NCBI GenBank assembly: GCA_029936965.1
Contig: JAPYRG010000006.1
Span: forward strand, 62,348-126,347
DNA length: 64,000 nucleotides
Source: Fidelibacterota bacterium
GTDB taxonomy: Bacteria; Fidelibacterota; Marinisomatia; Marinisomatales; TCS55
Reading direction: 5' to 3'
Under the pieces are notes generated by a model. It searched no databases. It saw only the letters and a list, made by a program, of their open reading frames with translations, and was not told where the DNA came from. The position numbers and the translations under genes are program-made. Numbering within the stretch: position 1 is the first letter of the stretch; every line of letters begins with the position of its first letter. This document shows, one piece after another, positions 18,221 to 29,574 of the stretch.

Positions 18221-19177
18221 TTATTTGATATACCCACTGAAAAAATAATCCAATGGGTTTTGTGGAACTCCATTACGATGAACTTCATAATGTAAGTGAG
18301 GTCCTGCTGAACGTCCTGTATTCCCTGATTTGCCAATAAGATCGCCACGTTTTACTTTCTGACCCCATTTAACATAAAATTTAGACAAATGCGCAAAAAT
18401 TGTTCTATATCCATATCCATGGTCTAATTTAATTACTTTTCCAAAACCTCCCTGTCTAGCTGCATATTTAACTACACCATCAGAAGGTGCATAAATATTT
18501 GTACCAGAAGAAACAGTAATATCCTGGCCATAATGAAAACGAGGTTTACTAGTAAATGGGTCATTTCGATAACCAAATCCTGAATTAATATATCCTCCAT
18601 TTACCGGCCGAATAGATGGAATTGATTGTAAACGATCTGATTCTTTTATTACTTTATTATAAATATTTGAATAACTGGCAAGTTCTAATTTCACTTTCCT
18701 TGTTAAATTATCTACATTCATCTCCATATCAATTAATTTACTTGCAGGGTCTGATAATTGATTTTCTACTTTAAGAGGCTTAACAACCTCCATACCTCCA
18801 ATACCTAATTTTCTAACATCTTTATCTATTTGAGGCATATTTGCATAAGTCCTCAATGCTCGATCTTTTTCTTCTATATTTACTACATGCGTAGATAATA
18901 AATCCATCTGTTGATGAAGTTTAGATAGCGTAAGAGATAATTGACTATAATCTCTTTTTAGATTCTTTAATTTTGTCTGATATAAAATTTTTGTAAGATA
19001 ATCAGTAGCAAAAAATAAACCAGTTCCTACAATTGATACACAGAGAAAAACAACTATCAATAATTGTCTTTTAGAGAAATCCCATTGAGTACCATTCTCA
19101 TCATCATATGATATAAATGCATAACGATGATCATCGATTCGAGATGAGATTTTTTTTCTTCTCTTAAGCATAACCAT
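18221..19177 (-). CDS. Membrane-anchored M23 (LytM) endopeptidase-like protein
   Basis: This 318-residue protein has a cytoplasmic N-terminus, a membrane helix at about 35-58, a coiled coil at about 62-115, and a C-terminal M23 domain. Zinc-ligand motifs HYGQD near residue 214 and HLHYE near residue 296 are intact, so peptidoglycan endopeptidase activity is likely. Similar proteins shape the wall or activate amidases. It lies 83 bases downstream of the sigma-factor gene. Confidence 0.88.
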   Translation of the reverse strand: MVMLKRRKKISSRIDDHRYAFISYDDENGTQWDFSKRQLLIVVFLCVSIVGTGLFFATDYLTKILYQTKLKNLKRDYSQLSLTLSKLHQQMDLLSTHVVNIEEKDRALRTYANMPQIDKDVRKLGIGGMEVVKPLKVENQLSDPASKLIDMEMNVDNLTRKVKLELASYSNIYNKVIKESDRLQSIPSIRPVNGGYINSGFGYRNDPFTSKPRFHYGQDITVSSGTNIYAPSDGVVKYAARQGGFGKVIKLDHGYGYRTIFAHLSKFYVKWGQKVKRGDLIGKSGNTGRSAGPHLHYEVHRNGVPQNPLDYFFSGYIK

Positions 19178-19260
19178 GGAAGTTAATAATTGTTTGCATA
19201 ATTCCGAAAGATTTTACTATTAAAACTATAATTATTACAAAATAATTTATTTCAAAAAAT

Positions 19261-20103
19261 TTAATGAATATATATTTTTAATAATTGAGAACGAGTCACA
19301 TGTCTAAGTCTTTGTAAAGCCCTATCTTTGATTTGCCGTACCCGTTCACTTGTTATTTGCAATTCATCTCCTATTTCTTGAAGGTTCTTTTGTTTTTTTC
19401 CTTCAAAACCAAAATAATAAACAAGAACTAGTTTTTCTCTTTCATCTAATGTATCTAAAACAGATAAAATTTCTTTTTCAATACTTTGCTTCATTAAGGC
19501 CGCTTCAGGTCTAGGGTCATTTGAAGCTAACAAATGTAATATAGCAGTATCAGAATCTCCAAATGACTCCTCCAAAGAAACGGGCTCAGTAATAATTCGT
19601 TTTAGATCATTTATCCAACTTGGTGATATTTTTGTTATTTCAGCAAGTTCATCTGCAGTTGGCTCTCTCTCTATATTCTGTTCTAATTCAATAGATTTTT
19701 TATATAATTTACCTATAGATTCTCTTACATGTGCAGGTAACCTTATAACTCTACCAGTTTTTTGAATGGCTTGGCGTATTCCTTGAGTAATCCACCAAAC
19801 TGCATAAGAAATAAATTTAAAACCACGAGTTTCATCATATCTCTCTACTGCCTTGATTAAACCTAAATTCCCTTCATTGATTAGATCTTCAAAAGGAAGA
19901 CCTTGACCTTGAAACTTTTTTGCCACAGCTACAACAAACCGTAGGTTGTGGGTGATTAGTTTATTTATTGCCTTTAAATCCCCTTTTTTAGCAAGGCCTG
20001 CTAATATAATTTCTTCTTCGGTGTCCAGAGGTTGATATTTTTTTATATCGTCTAGATATAATTCAAGGGAGCGTTTATTATCTGTTTCAGATCTATTATT
20101 CAA
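19261..20103 (-). CDS. rpoD: RNA polymerase sigma-70 factor, RpoD/SigA-like, short form
   Basis: This 280-residue sigma factor has region 1.2 (SLELYLDDIKKYQPLDTEEE), region 2 with the conserved GLIKAVERYDETRGFKFISYAVWWI stretch (-10 recognition and melting; written here only as family pattern), region 3, and region 4 with an ERVRQIKDRALQRLR -35-binding helix. It lacks region 1.1 and the long non-conserved insert, as in primary sigma factors of Bacteroidetes. It may be the housekeeping factor or a close group 2 relative. Confidence 0.88.
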   Translation of the reverse strand: MNNRSETDNKRSLELYLDDIKKYQPLDTEEEIILAGLAKKGDLKAINKLITHNLRFVVAVAKKFQGQGLPFEDLINEGNLGLIKAVERYDETRGFKFISYAVWWITQGIRQAIQKTGRVIRLPAHVRESIGKLYKKSIELEQNIEREPTADELAEITKISPSWINDLKRIITEPVSLEESFGDSDTAILHLLASNDPRPEAALMKQSIEKEILSVLDTLDEREKLVLVYYFGFEGKKQKNLQEIGDELQITSERVRQIKDRALQRLRHVTRSQLLKIYIH

Positions 20104-20119
20104 TCTAGATCAGGTATAA

Positions 20120-20587
20120 TCAATCTTCTTTAGAAATTGATTCAGTTGAATTTTCATTTTTAGAATCATTTTCTTCAGCAATTTCTTCTACTTCATTTTG
20201 AGTATCTAGTCTTGGATTTTCTATTACATAGTCCACGTCTGAATCAGGTATATTGTACTCTTCCTTTATGCCTCTAATGTCAGCTATTTTCTTATCAATC
20301 TTTAACTGAATTTTATCAATCTTTTCGACAAGGTGAAAAAATTCCTGATTCCCTGAAAAGTTTACCATATTTTCATCTTTTGCATATTTTGTAACCATGC
20401 GACCCATATCTTCATATAAAGCTGACAACTCACGCTGTAATTGATGTTCTTCAATTTTAATTTTACTTATTTTGGTTAATTCTTCAGTTTTTGCAACTGC
20501 AATTTTACTAACCTCTTCTGCTTTTTCTACAGCAGCAGAACTCCAATCCTTCATATTTTTTTTTAAATCATTCCATAGTTTAGTCAT
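20120..20587 (-). CDS. Coiled-coil hypothetical protein
   Basis: This 155-residue, highly charged protein has no signal peptide or membrane helix. A long helical heptad-like region covers residues about 5-110, with alternating Ala/Glu/Lys (AVEKAEEVSKIAVAKTEEL), and an acidic tail follows. The family is not recognised. It lies 16 bases upstream of the sigma-factor gene and may be co-transcribed. Confidence 0.6.
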   Translation of the reverse strand: MTKLWNDLKKNMKDWSSAAVEKAEEVSKIAVAKTEELTKISKIKIEEHQLQRELSALYEDMGRMVTKYAKDENMVNFSGNQEFFHLVEKIDKIQLKIDKKIADIRGIKEEYNIPDSDVDYVIENPRLDTQNEVEEIAEENDSKNENSTESISKED

Positions 20588-20613
20588 TATAATATCCTAA
20601 AGTTAAAAAATCA

Positions 20614-20781
20614 TTAGTTTGATTTATCAAGAAAAAGATTTGCCATATAAAAAATTATTGCACCAATAACTAAAGATGATAACTCTATATCCATATTACG
20701 TAATCGTATTCCTATTACAAAGCCAGAAATTATAATTATCATCGCAAATAATTGAACTCCTCTAAGAAAAGCGTATCGCAT
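20614..20781 (-). CDS. Small two-helix membrane protein
   Basis: From the ATG at 20781 the frame encodes 55 residues with two hydrophobic segments (LFAMIIIISGFVIGI and LVIGAIIFYMANLFL). A longer version starts at 20832 (72 residues) but would overlap the upstream oxidoreductase gene by 71 bases, so the shorter start (20-base overlap) is preferred. No family is recognised. Confidence 0.5.
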   Translation of the reverse strand: MRYAFLRGVQLFAMIIIISGFVIGIRLRNMDIELSSLVIGAIIFYMANLFLDKSN

Positions 20782-21826
20782 ATTGATTAGTAAGTTTAAT
20801 ACTTTTAATAATTTTTTTCCAATTCCAATCATATGCTGCTCTTAAAATATTTAAAGGTTCTTTACTTTTTTCAAATCTAGCTACCCAATATTGAGCATTA
20901 TTAATTGATAAGTTTTCAAATAATAATCTGTTAGCGAATGAAATTCTTCTCTTAATATTTAATTCCCGATTAATAATCTTCGATTGGAAATTTTTACCAG
21001 ACAATTTATATGCAGCCGAAAGTCCAGAATACATTGCAATCCTCATACCAAAACCAAATAAATAATCTTGATAACCACCCGCTTCACCAATCTTAATAGG
21101 ATTTTTTATATCCCAGAGATTTGGAAGATTAAAACTACCACGGTTAGCATATGTACTTTTAACCTTGAAATCAAACCCAAGTGTTCTAAAATATTGAATA
21201 CAAGGACTTAATGGATCATTTCCTCTTGCGCTTTTCTTGAATGCTGTTGCCATAGTACCAAAACCATCATTAATAATTAAATATGCATAACCTCTTGGTG
21301 CAAATTCTTTTCCAAGTAATAGATGTACTTGGTTTGGTAAATCAGTTACAATTTGGGCTCCACGTATATATGCTGCAGCACGATATGCCCCTGTTGCATT
21401 TATATCTGCTGTTGAAATATCATGATTTTGATTAAATAAGAATTTAACATTTAAGCTATTACATATTTCTGCCAAGTAATTATCAAATGAATCACTAGAA
21501 GTGCCTCGCTTAACTATATAAAAAAAAGGTTCTTGGGATTTAATTTTAACCGGTTTTATACCATTTAAATGAACAAAAAATTCAAATATAGGGAATTTGG
21601 GAATACCATTAAAATCTATACCACATTCTGCAATTGATTCGGGTAAATTCTTTGATAATATCCAGTTTTCTATACCTTCTAAATCTCCATCTCTTGAAGC
21701 GCCAATACTATCGTTTTTTTCATAAATAATTACAGATTTACCAAATTTAGATAAATTAATAGCAGCTGTCATTCCACCAATTCCAGCACCAACAATATGG
21801 GTTTTAGAATTTTCTTTTATTATCAA
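20762..21826 (-). CDS. FAD/NAD(P)-binding oxidoreductase
   Basis: This 354-residue protein begins with a dinucleotide-binding motif (HIVGAGIGGMTAAINLSKFG, residues 11-30) and an EK acidic end of strand two, typical of flavin monooxygenase or geranylgeranyl-reductase-like FAD proteins. The middle part carries GATGAYRAAA-like and GEAGG segments (the latter around the second FAD contact). No substrate can be inferred. It lies 15 bases downstream of serA. Confidence 0.72.
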   Translation of the reverse strand: MIIKENSKTHIVGAGIGGMTAAINLSKFGKSVIIYEKNDSIGASRDGDLEGIENWILSKNLPESIAECGIDFNGIPKFPIFEFFVHLNGIKPVKIKSQEPFFYIVKRGTSSDSFDNYLAEICNSLNVKFLFNQNHDISTADINATGAYRAAAYIRGAQIVTDLPNQVHLLLGKEFAPRGYAYLIINDGFGTMATAFKKSARGNDPLSPCIQYFRTLGFDFKVKSTYANRGSFNLPNLWDIKNPIKIGEAGGYQDYLFGFGMRIAMYSGLSAAYKLSGKNFQSKIINRELNIKRRISFANRLLFENLSINNAQYWVARFEKSKEPLNILRAAYDWNWKKIIKSIKLTNQYAIRFS

Positions 21827-21841
21827 AGATTAATTAAATAT

Positions 21842-23431
21842 TTAACAAATAATTTGTTGTACAGATAAAATTTCCGGTATTTCAATTAATAATTGAATAA
21901 CGGAAGAAGGAACTTCTGCGTCTAATCTTATTACTGCAAAAGCTTCATCCATTTCAGTTGCATTACTTAAAAGATATGCGCCTATATTAATTTTATGTTC
22001 ACCTAATAGCGTTCCAACTTTTCCAATTACACCTGGCACATCTTCATTTTTAACAAATAAAAGGTTCCCTATGGGATTTATATCCATATCATATCCTAGA
22101 ATATTAACTAATCGCAGTTGGTTGCCATCAAAAACGCTTCCATCAAGCATATTTTCCATATTATCAAATACTACACAAGAATTAATGAGGTTAGTATATG
22201 ATCCATCTTCGTTATTTGCCCCATATTCAATAATTATACCTCTTTCTTTCGCAAGAAATTCAGCATTAATAAAATTTACTCTATCAGGAATCCGATCATT
22301 TAATAACCCTTTAATAAAAGCCAACATAAATGGTTTAAAATCATCGAATGGTCCCTGAACATGTACTTTCACTTTTTGAATAGCGCCTTGAGCTAATTGC
22401 CCTTGAATAGTACCCATTTTTTCTGCGAGTAATAAATGAGGCTGTATTTGTTTTAATATATTCATATCACTGATAGGAATATTTAATGCATTTGAAAGCT
22501 TATTATTAATTATATAATCACGAACTAATTCACAAATCGTTACGGATACGCCTTCTTTAGCTTCTTTGGTGGAAGCGCCAAGATGAGGAGTCATAAGAAT
22601 ATTATTAATCTTAGTAAAAGGATGGTCTTTTTCAATAGGCTCCTGCACAAAAACGTCTATCGCAGCACCAGCAATTGTCCCTTCTTTAACTGCAACAGCC
22701 AAATCTTCTTCATTAATAATTCCTCCACGAGCAACATTTATTATCATAGCTGTTGATTTCATCATCTTGATTCGTTCTAAATCAAACATATTATTCGTAG
22801 AATCAAGTTTGGGTACATGTACTGTAATAAAGTCAGATTCTTTGGTCAAAGTATCTAAATCAGTAAATGTAATATCGCCTGAGCTAAAAACATTGTCAGT
22901 TATATATGGATCATAACCTATTACTCGCATACCAAATGATAAACACCTAGTCATCACTTCTCTGCCAATTTTCCCTAGACCAACTATGCCTATCGTTTTA
23001 TTTCTAAGCTCAGTTCCAACAAGATTATTACGATCCCACTTTCCAGCATTAAGCCTTTGATTACCAATAGAAATATTTCTAGCTAAGGATAGCATAATAC
23101 CAATAGTATGCTCAGCCGCTGATACTGTATTTACATCTGGAGTATTCATTACAATAATTCCTTTTTGAGTGGCTGAAGGAATATCAATATTATCTACACC
23201 AACACCAGCACGTCCAATGACCTGTAATTTTTTAGCTGCATGAATTAAATCTTCATCAATTACTGTTCCGCTACGAATAATCCATCCATCAATTTCTGAA
23301 ACTATATTTAACATATCTTTTTTATTAGCATCAGTATTATATACAACTTTTATATTTGCATCTTTTAACACCGAAATACCAGCATCTGATAGTGGATCAG
23401 TGACAAGAATTTGTATCACTTTATCTTTCAT
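21842..23431 (-). CDS. serA: D-3-phosphoglycerate dehydrogenase
   Basis: This 529-residue enzyme catalyses the first step of serine synthesis, oxidising 3-phosphoglycerate with NAD+. It has an N-terminal substrate domain, a Rossmann motif ([12 protein letters not shown] near residue 148), the catalytic His in MTPHLGAST, an intervening ASB domain at about 325-450 and a C-terminal ACT domain at about 455-529 for serine feedback. This matches the long type of SerA. Its start lies within the last codons of the aconitase gene (11-base overlap). Confidence 0.95.
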   Translation of the reverse strand: MKDKVIQILVTDPLSDAGISVLKDANIKVVYNTDANKKDMLNIVSEIDGWIIRSGTVIDEDLIHAAKKLQVIGRAGVGVDNIDIPSATQKGIIVMNTPDVNTVSAAEHTIGIMLSLARNISIGNQRLNAGKWDRNNLVGTELRNKTIGIVGLGKIGREVMTRCLSFGMRVIGYDPYITDNVFSSGDITFTDLDTLTKESDFITVHVPKLDSTNNMFDLERIKMMKSTAMIINVARGGIINEEDLAVAVKEGTIAGAAIDVFVQEPIEKDHPFTKINNILMTPHLGASTKEAKEGVSVTICELVRDYIINNKLSNALNIPISDMNILKQIQPHLLLAEKMGTIQGQLAQGAIQKVKVHVQGPFDDFKPFMLAFIKGLLNDRIPDRVNFINAEFLAKERGIIIEYGANNEDGSYTNLINSCVVFDNMENMLDGSVFDGNQLRLVNILGYDMDINPIGNLLFVKNEDVPGVIGKVGTLLGEHKINIGAYLLSNATEMDEAFAVIRLDAEVPSSVIQLLIEIPEILSVQQIIC

Positions 23432-25682
23432 TTTCTCGAATCAAATTAAGTGCAGATCCTGCTTGGAACCAAGCTATCTGTGTATCATTATACGTATGCT
23501 TACAATTAATAATATCAATACTTGAATCCATATGATTAACTTCTAAAGCAATGTTTCTTCCAGGTGCTATCTGATCAAGATCAAGAAATGTAAAAGAATC
23601 ATCTTCTAAAATCTTATCATAATCAGAAGGGTCAATAAATGTAAGAGCCAACATTCCCTGTTTTTTAAGGTTAGTTTCATGAATTCTTGCAAATGATTTT
23701 ACAAGAATTACCAGTACACCTAAATGCCTGGGCTCCATAGCAGCATGCTCTCTGGAAGAACCTTCTCCATAATTCTCATCCCCCACTACAATAGAGATAA
23801 TGTTGTTTTTTTTATAATATCTTTGTACTTGTGGAACTGGACCATAATCTCCAGTAAGTTGATTCTTCACTAGGTTAGACTTATTGTTAAAATAATTGAT
23901 TGCTCCAGTTAACATATTGTCAGAAATATTATCTAAATGACCACGATATTTTAACCAGGGACCCGCCATAGATATATGATCAGTAGTACATTTTCCTTTT
24001 GCTTTAATTAACAATCTCAAGTCACTTAGATTATTTCCTTCCCATTTTGAAAAAGGAGTAAGCAATTGTAATCGTTTTGATTCAGGGTTTACAATAACCT
24101 CATTCGAAACACCATTTTTGTCAGGACCCTGATAACCTAGGTCTTCAACTTCAAATCCATTAACAGGTAATTCTAAACCAATTGGTGGTTCTAGTATTAC
24201 TTCTTCTAAATTGTCATTTATTAAAGTGTCTTTCATTGGATTAAATGATAAATCTCCTGAAATAGCAAGTGCAGTTACAAGCTCTGGCGATCCAACAAAA
24301 GCATATGTATTGGGATTACCATCATTTCGCTTAGCAAAGTTTCTATTAAATGATGTAACAATTGTATTTTTCTTATCTGGATCATCTGAATGCCTGTTCC
24401 ATTGTCCAATACATGGGCCACAAGCATTTGCCAAAATAATACCTCCGATTTTTTTAAATATGCTAAGATACCCATCTCTATTTACTGTATGGCGGACTTG
24501 CTCGCTTCCAGGTGTTATTGTAAAATCGCTTTTAACGGTAAGGTTCTTATCTATTGCTTGCTTTGCTATGCTAGCAGAACGAGAAATGTCTTCATATGAT
24601 GAATTTGTACATGATCCAATTAGACTAACTTCAATCTTGGTTGGCCAATTATTCTTTTTCGCGGCTTTGGCCATTTGAGATATCGGCGTTGCTCTATCTG
24701 GAGTAAATGGACCATTTAAATGAGGCTCTAAATCAGATAAATTAATTTCTATCACTTGATCAAAATACGATTCCGGATCAGAGTAAACTTCCTTATCAGC
24801 TTGTAAATATTCTTTATAATTATCTGCTAATTCTACAACTTCAGAACGTCCAGTAGCTTGAAGATATTTGGTCATATTTTCATCATAGCCAAAAATAGAT
24901 GTTGTTGCGCCTATTTCTGCACCCATATTACATATTGTACCTTTTCCAGTGCATGAAAGATTCTTAGCGCCAGGACCAAAGTATTCTACTATTGCACCTG
25001 TACCTCCTTTTACAGATAATAAACCTGCAACTTTTAATATAACATCTTTAGAAGATGTCCACCCGTTTAATTCACCTATAAGTTTGATACCTATTAATTT
25101 TGGAAATAATAATTCCCATGGCATACCTGCCATAACATCAACAGCATCTGCACCACCTACTCCAATAGCAATCATCCCCAATCCTCCCGCATTAACCGTA
25201 TGGCTATCTGTTCCTATCATCATGCCTCCAGGAAAAGCATAATTTTCAAGAATGACTTGGTGAATTATTCCTGCACCAGGCTTCCAAAAACCAATCCCGT
25301 ATTTGTTAGATACTGATTCTAAAAAATCATATACCTCCCCATTTGTATCCAAAGCAACTGATAAATCTTTTTGTGCATTAACTTCTGCCTGAATAAGATG
25401 ATCGCAATGAACTGTTGTAGGCTTTGCTACTTTATTCTTACCTGTCATCACAAATTGCAACAATGCCATTTGAGCTGTTGCATCCTGCATGGCAACCCGA
25501 TCTGGAGCAAATTCAACATATGATTTAGTTCTAAGAAATTCAGCATCAAATTTTAATTCAAATAGGTGGCTATATAAAATCTTTTCAGTATAAGTCAAGG
25601 GACGTTTAAGTATATTCTTTACAAAATCTACTCGCTCTGATAGACCAGTATAAAAATCTTTGATTATTTCAAAATCAAACAT
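23421..25682 (-). CDS. acn: Aconitate hydratase, mitochondrial type
   Basis: This 753-residue TCA-cycle enzyme interconverts citrate and isocitrate. The [4Fe-4S] ligands are Cys358 (GSCTNSS), Cys421 and Cys424 (CGPC), the same numbers used for mature pig mitochondrial aconitase. The swivel domain carries the [10 protein letters not shown] active-site loop. It is the mitochondrial/AcnA-like type rather than AcnB. It heads the minus-strand unit with serA and is divergent from porU across 134 bases. Confidence 0.96.
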   Translation of the reverse strand: MFDFEIIKDFYTGLSERVDFVKNILKRPLTYTEKILYSHLFELKFDAEFLRTKSYVEFAPDRVAMQDATAQMALLQFVMTGKNKVAKPTTVHCDHLIQAEVNAQKDLSVALDTNGEVYDFLESVSNKYGIGFWKPGAGIIHQVILENYAFPGGMMIGTDSHTVNAGGLGMIAIGVGGADAVDVMAGMPWELLFPKLIGIKLIGELNGWTSSKDVILKVAGLLSVKGGTGAIVEYFGPGAKNLSCTGKGTICNMGAEIGATTSIFGYDENMTKYLQATGRSEVVELADNYKEYLQADKEVYSDPESYFDQVIEINLSDLEPHLNGPFTPDRATPISQMAKAAKKNNWPTKIEVSLIGSCTNSSYEDISRSASIAKQAIDKNLTVKSDFTITPGSEQVRHTVNRDGYLSIFKKIGGIILANACGPCIGQWNRHSDDPDKKNTIVTSFNRNFAKRNDGNPNTYAFVGSPELVTALAISGDLSFNPMKDTLINDNLEEVILEPPIGLELPVNGFEVEDLGYQGPDKNGVSNEVIVNPESKRLQLLTPFSKWEGNNLSDLRLLIKAKGKCTTDHISMAGPWLKYRGHLDNISDNMLTGAINYFNNKSNLVKNQLTGDYGPVPQVQRYYKKNNIISIVVGDENYGEGSSREHAAMEPRHLGVLVILVKSFARIHETNLKKQGMLALTFIDPSDYDKILEDDSFTFLDLDQIAPGRNIALEVNHMDSSIDIINCKHTYNDTQIAWFQAGSALNLIRENER

Positions 25683-25816
25683 AGTAAAATTTTAACCTTT
25701 CTAACGAATTGGAACTGAAATACTAAATAATCGTAATTAATATAATATAAAAAATACATCATTAAATCGTCATAATTCAAACTCAATAGGCCCAAAATAT
25801 CTAAATTCAGATATCG

Positions 25817-28800
25817 ATGAAGTTAATTAAAAGAATTCTACCAATAATATTATTAGCGAATATATTTGCAGAAATTGATTACTCAGTTATACAATCAAAT
25901 GAACATGAACTAATTCTTGAAGTAAATCTTAATTTAATATCAGAGGAAGATCTTAAACCAATATCTGTACTAATAGGTTTGCCAGATCAGGAATATCCAG
26001 AATTATTAATTGAATATGGAAAAATTTATAATATTTCTAACAGTTGGTATGTGCCAGAACATAATGGTATAAAATGGATTAATATTCAAAAGTTGCAAAA
26101 TTTAAATGTTGCAACTTTGCAAATAGATCCTAAAGAGGATAGAAATCAATATTATAAACAGATCAGGATAACCTGTCTCTTTAAGAAAAATATATCTAAT
26201 AATAAATCTCCAAATAATAATCAAAAAAAATTTCTAGAACATCGTGTAATTAATTGGCCTATAGCAAAACAATGGATAAAACCATTTTATAAGAAAAAAA
26301 TGAATAAGGTATTATCCGCAAATGGACAATGGGTTCGATTTAAAATTTCAGATGATGGAATGTATACAATTCCTGTAATTTCAATAATAAATAGTGGACT
26401 AGAACTATCCAATCGCGATCCAAGATGTTTTAAGTTATACACAAATTCTAGTCTAGGGAGAGATCGTAGTAATAATATAACCGAGATAATAAACTATAAA
26501 CAGATTAGTGACAATTTAATTGAGATAGGTATTTATTTCCTTGGAGAAGATGATGGAGAGCTTGATAGTGAAGATCAAATTATTTTCTATGGTAGAGGTG
26601 CAAGCGGTATAAATAATCAGGGTTTAAATATAAATCATCAAAAAAATCTATACTTTGACAAAAATAATTATTGGCTTTTTATTCCTGATGAAAATACAAC
26701 CTATGGTAAAAGGATAAATGAACTAGAATCTCCTACAAACACTGCATTATCAATAAACTATGGAGTGTCAACTTTTTATCATGAAAACGATTTAATTAAC
26801 CCATTTGCAGGTGGTCTATCTTGGGCTGGTGCAACGATCCAAAATGGCAGTTCTAATACAATAGTTACATCGATGGATTCACCAAATTCATCAATAGATG
26901 TTACTACAACTGTTGGATTTTTGGGAAACTCATCATCTATTGAGACACAAGGAAACCCTAATCATTTAATTGATATTTACCATCAATCAATGAACGAATT
27001 ACAAGCATCAAAGTCTTGGGTCGGATTAGTTAAAACTAGTACAACTTTTAACTTTTCAGGAAATAGATTGAATAATGGAGCAAACTTATTTATTCTAAAA
27101 AACTCATCTAGTAATAATTATTCTCAGCCGCATTTTGACTATATTTTCGGGCAATATGGTAGAAATCTAGATGATATAAATATTCCTTATGAGTTTTTTT
27201 CACCTATTCATAGTAATTCTATTAGATTTCAATTTAATACTCAATCTGAAATCATTGTTTGGGAAATAACTGATATTTCATCACCAAAACTAGTTATTCA
27301 AAATATAGATAATTCTAGCATGTATTTTGACACTATATTGCCAGAAGATACTTTATCGCGCTATAGTGTTTTTTCATTATCTACATTAAATATTATTAAT
27401 GAACTTGATTTAGTTGAAAATATATCTTTCAATAGCTACAGAACCAATAGGTCAGGCGTTAATCATCTAATTATTGGCCCAATAGAATTTGCTGATGCAT
27501 CCGCATCATTGGTGTCACATCGAGTTAGTTCGGAATATATCTATCTAGAACAAATTTATAATGAATTCTCTGGAGGAAATGAAGATCCAGTCGCAATAAG
27601 AGATTTTATTCAATGGACACAAGAATACTGGCAAGAACCTAAGCCATATACTCTTTTATTAATGGGTGATGCAGATTATGATTATCGAAATATAACTCAG
27701 CAATCCAGTATTAAAGTACCTACAATTGAAATAGGTTATAGTAATAACCATAGAGCTACTGATGATCGTTTAGCTGCATATAATGGATTAATACCAGATA
27801 TTGCAATCGGTCGCTATCCTGCGAAATCATCAGAAGATGTTTCAGCATTTGTAGAAAAGATTATCCAATACGAAACAAATCCTATGTATGGGATGTGGAG
27901 ACAGCGAGTTACATTAGTAGCAGATGACGCTGCAAGACCTGAACCCACTCATGGATCTGTAGCAACTGGAAAAAGTCATACTCAAAACTCTGAAACTATT
28001 GCTAATCTTATCAGCCCAGGTATTGAAATTAGAAAATTATACATGATGGAATATCCCGAAGTAAGTAATTCATCTCTTTATGGAGTAATAAAACCTGATG
28101 CTACTGAAGAATTGTTAAATATGCTTTCTGAAGGCACATCTATAATAAACTATATAGGACATGGTTCAGCCCATCAATGGGCTCAAGAAAGATTATTGTA
28201 TCAAGATGACGATTTAAATAATATTAATACAAATGGAATGCTTCCAGTCTGGATAGCAGGAACCTGTTCTTGGGGTCATTTCGATGAAATAGATACTGAG
28301 GCTTTTTCAGAAGAAATCATGCGTATGCAAAATAATGGAGCAAGCGCAATTATTTCTACAACTAGATTAATATCTGTTACTAGTAATGCATATTTTATTA
28401 GAGAGATTTTTAAATCTATTTTTCAAGATGGAGCAATAACAAATGATCCTATTGGGATTATACTGCAATCAGTAAAAGATGGATCTTCAAGTGGCGAACT
28501 TTTTCAATTATTCGGGGACCCCGCTATGAAGCTTGCATTACCGCAGCATAGCTTAAATATTGTTAATATTAGTCCCGATACTTTACGCACATTAGATACT
28601 GCAAGGATTAATGGTATTCAAGAAATAAATATTAATGGTTCGGGATTTGGTTTCCTGTCTTTAAATGATGCAGATAGAACAGTTACTAGAGAATACTCAA
28701 TTAATTCAACTTTACAAGAATTAAGCTATACTTTACCAGGAAAAACATTATTTAAAGGTCAATTCTCCTTCAATGGCAGAGACTTTAGTGCAATGATGAG

Positions 28801-29569
28801 AGTCCCAAAGGATATATCCTATTCAGATGAGACAGGAGAAATTAATGTTTATATTATTTTAGAAGATAACCCATCTTTGGAAGCAATAGGTTCAGCGCAA
28901 AACATTATATTTAAAGGAGGTAACTCAGTTCAGGATATCTCTGGCCCTATTATTTCATTTGAAAAAGAAAATGGTTTTCAATTAAGAAATGGTGACCATT
29001 TAGAAAATGAAGAACAATTATATTTACGACTATCAGATCCAATAGGTATTAACCTTACTGGAGAAATTGGACATGAAATATTGCTTACGGATTTAACCAA
29101 TAAAAATGAATCAGATATAACTCACTTATTTATTTATGATAAGAATAGCATTACAACTGGGAAAATACTTATTAACGAATTAAGTAATGATAATTTACAT
29201 TTCCAAGTTAAAGCCTGGGATAATGCTAATAATCCTTCTCAAAAGGACATTAAACTATTTGTTACAGATAATAAAGGTTTAACATTATTTAATGTATTTA
29301 ATTATCCAAACCCATTTAAAAATAATACTCAGTTTAGCTTTGAAATAAATGAATCAGCAGAAATTGAAATTAATATTTATACTTTAGGTGGAAGAAAAGT
29401 TAGAAATATTGATAGAGAATTTTATGAAGCAGGTTATAACTTTATTAATTGGGATGGTAAAGATAAATATGGAGATAATATTGCTAATGGAGTATATCTA
29501 TATTCACTTAAAGCAATTAAGGATGGTATTAAAGTATCAAGAATTGGTAAAATAGCTAAATATCAATAA
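25817..29569 (+). CDS. porU: Type IX secretion sortase PorU-like C25 peptidase
   Basis: This 1250-residue secreted protein has an N-terminal signal, a long beta-rich prodomain and a gingipain-type C25 cysteine peptidase domain. His782 lies in YIGHGSAHQW and Cys817 in GTCSWGHFDE, the expected catalytic pair. The C-terminal 85 residues form a T9SS sorting domain with YPNPFKNNT and GVYLYSLKA motifs. PorU is itself a T9SS substrate, removes the sorting signal of other cargo and attaches them to the surface. It is 5 bases upstream of maf. This enzyme would be expected to process the large surface proteins at 48422-64000. Confidence 0.9.
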   Translation: MKLIKRILPIILLANIFAEIDYSVIQSNEHELILEVNLNLISEEDLKPISVLIGLPDQEYPELLIEYGKIYNISNSWYVPEHNGIKWINIQKLQNLNVATLQIDPKEDRNQYYKQIRITCLFKKNISNNKSPNNNQKKFLEHRVINWPIAKQWIKPFYKKKMNKVLSANGQWVRFKISDDGMYTIPVISIINSGLELSNRDPRCFKLYTNSSLGRDRSNNITEIINYKQISDNLIEIGIYFLGEDDGELDSEDQIIFYGRGASGINNQGLNINHQKNLYFDKNNYWLFIPDENTTYGKRINELESPTNTALSINYGVSTFYHENDLINPFAGGLSWAGATIQNGSSNTIVTSMDSPNSSIDVTTTVGFLGNSSSIETQGNPNHLIDIYHQSMNELQASKSWVGLVKTSTTFNFSGNRLNNGANLFILKNSSSNNYSQPHFDYIFGQYGRNLDDINIPYEFFSPIHSNSIRFQFNTQSEIIVWEITDISSPKLVIQNIDNSSMYFDTILPEDTLSRYSVFSLSTLNIINELDLVENISFNSYRTNRSGVNHLIIGPIEFADASASLVSHRVSSEYIYLEQIYNEFSGGNEDPVAIRDFIQWTQEYWQEPKPYTLLLMGDADYDYRNITQQSSIKVPTIEIGYSNNHRATDDRLAAYNGLIPDIAIGRYPAKSSEDVSAFVEKIIQYETNPMYGMWRQRVTLVADDAARPEPTHGSVATGKSHTQNSETIANLISPGIEIRKLYMMEYPEVSNSSLYGVIKPDATEELLNMLSEGTSIINYIGHGSAHQWAQERLLYQDDDLNNINTNGMLPVWIAGTCSWGHFDEIDTEAFSEEIMRMQNNGASAIISTTRLISVTSNAYFIREIFKSIFQDGAITNDPIGIILQSVKDGSSSGELFQLFGDPAMKLALPQHSLNIVNISPDTLRTLDTARINGIQEININGSGFGFLSLNDADRTVTREYSINSTLQELSYTLPGKTLFKGQFSFNGRDFSAMMRVPKDISYSDETGEINVYIILEDNPSLEAIGSAQNIIFKGGNSVQDISGPIISFEKENGFQLRNGDHLENEEQLYLRLSDPIGINLTGEIGHEILLTDLTNKNESDITHLFIYDKNSITTGKILINELSNDNLHFQVKAWDNANNPSQKDIKLFVTDNKGLTLFNVFNYPNPFKNNTQFSFEINESAEIEINIYTLGGRKVRNIDREFYEAGYNFINWDGKDKYGDNIANGVYLYSLKAIKDGIKVSRIGKIAKYQ

Positions 29570-29574
29570 ATCTT

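Noticed and set aside
24211..24678. 155-codon plus-strand frame within aconitase
   Set aside because: Antisense to highly conserved aconitase active-site codons; no domain or ribosome site.
25683..25816. Promoters in the divergent aconitase/porU region
   Set aside because: The region must hold promoters for both sides, but it is uniformly AT-rich and no -35/-10 pair stands out from background.
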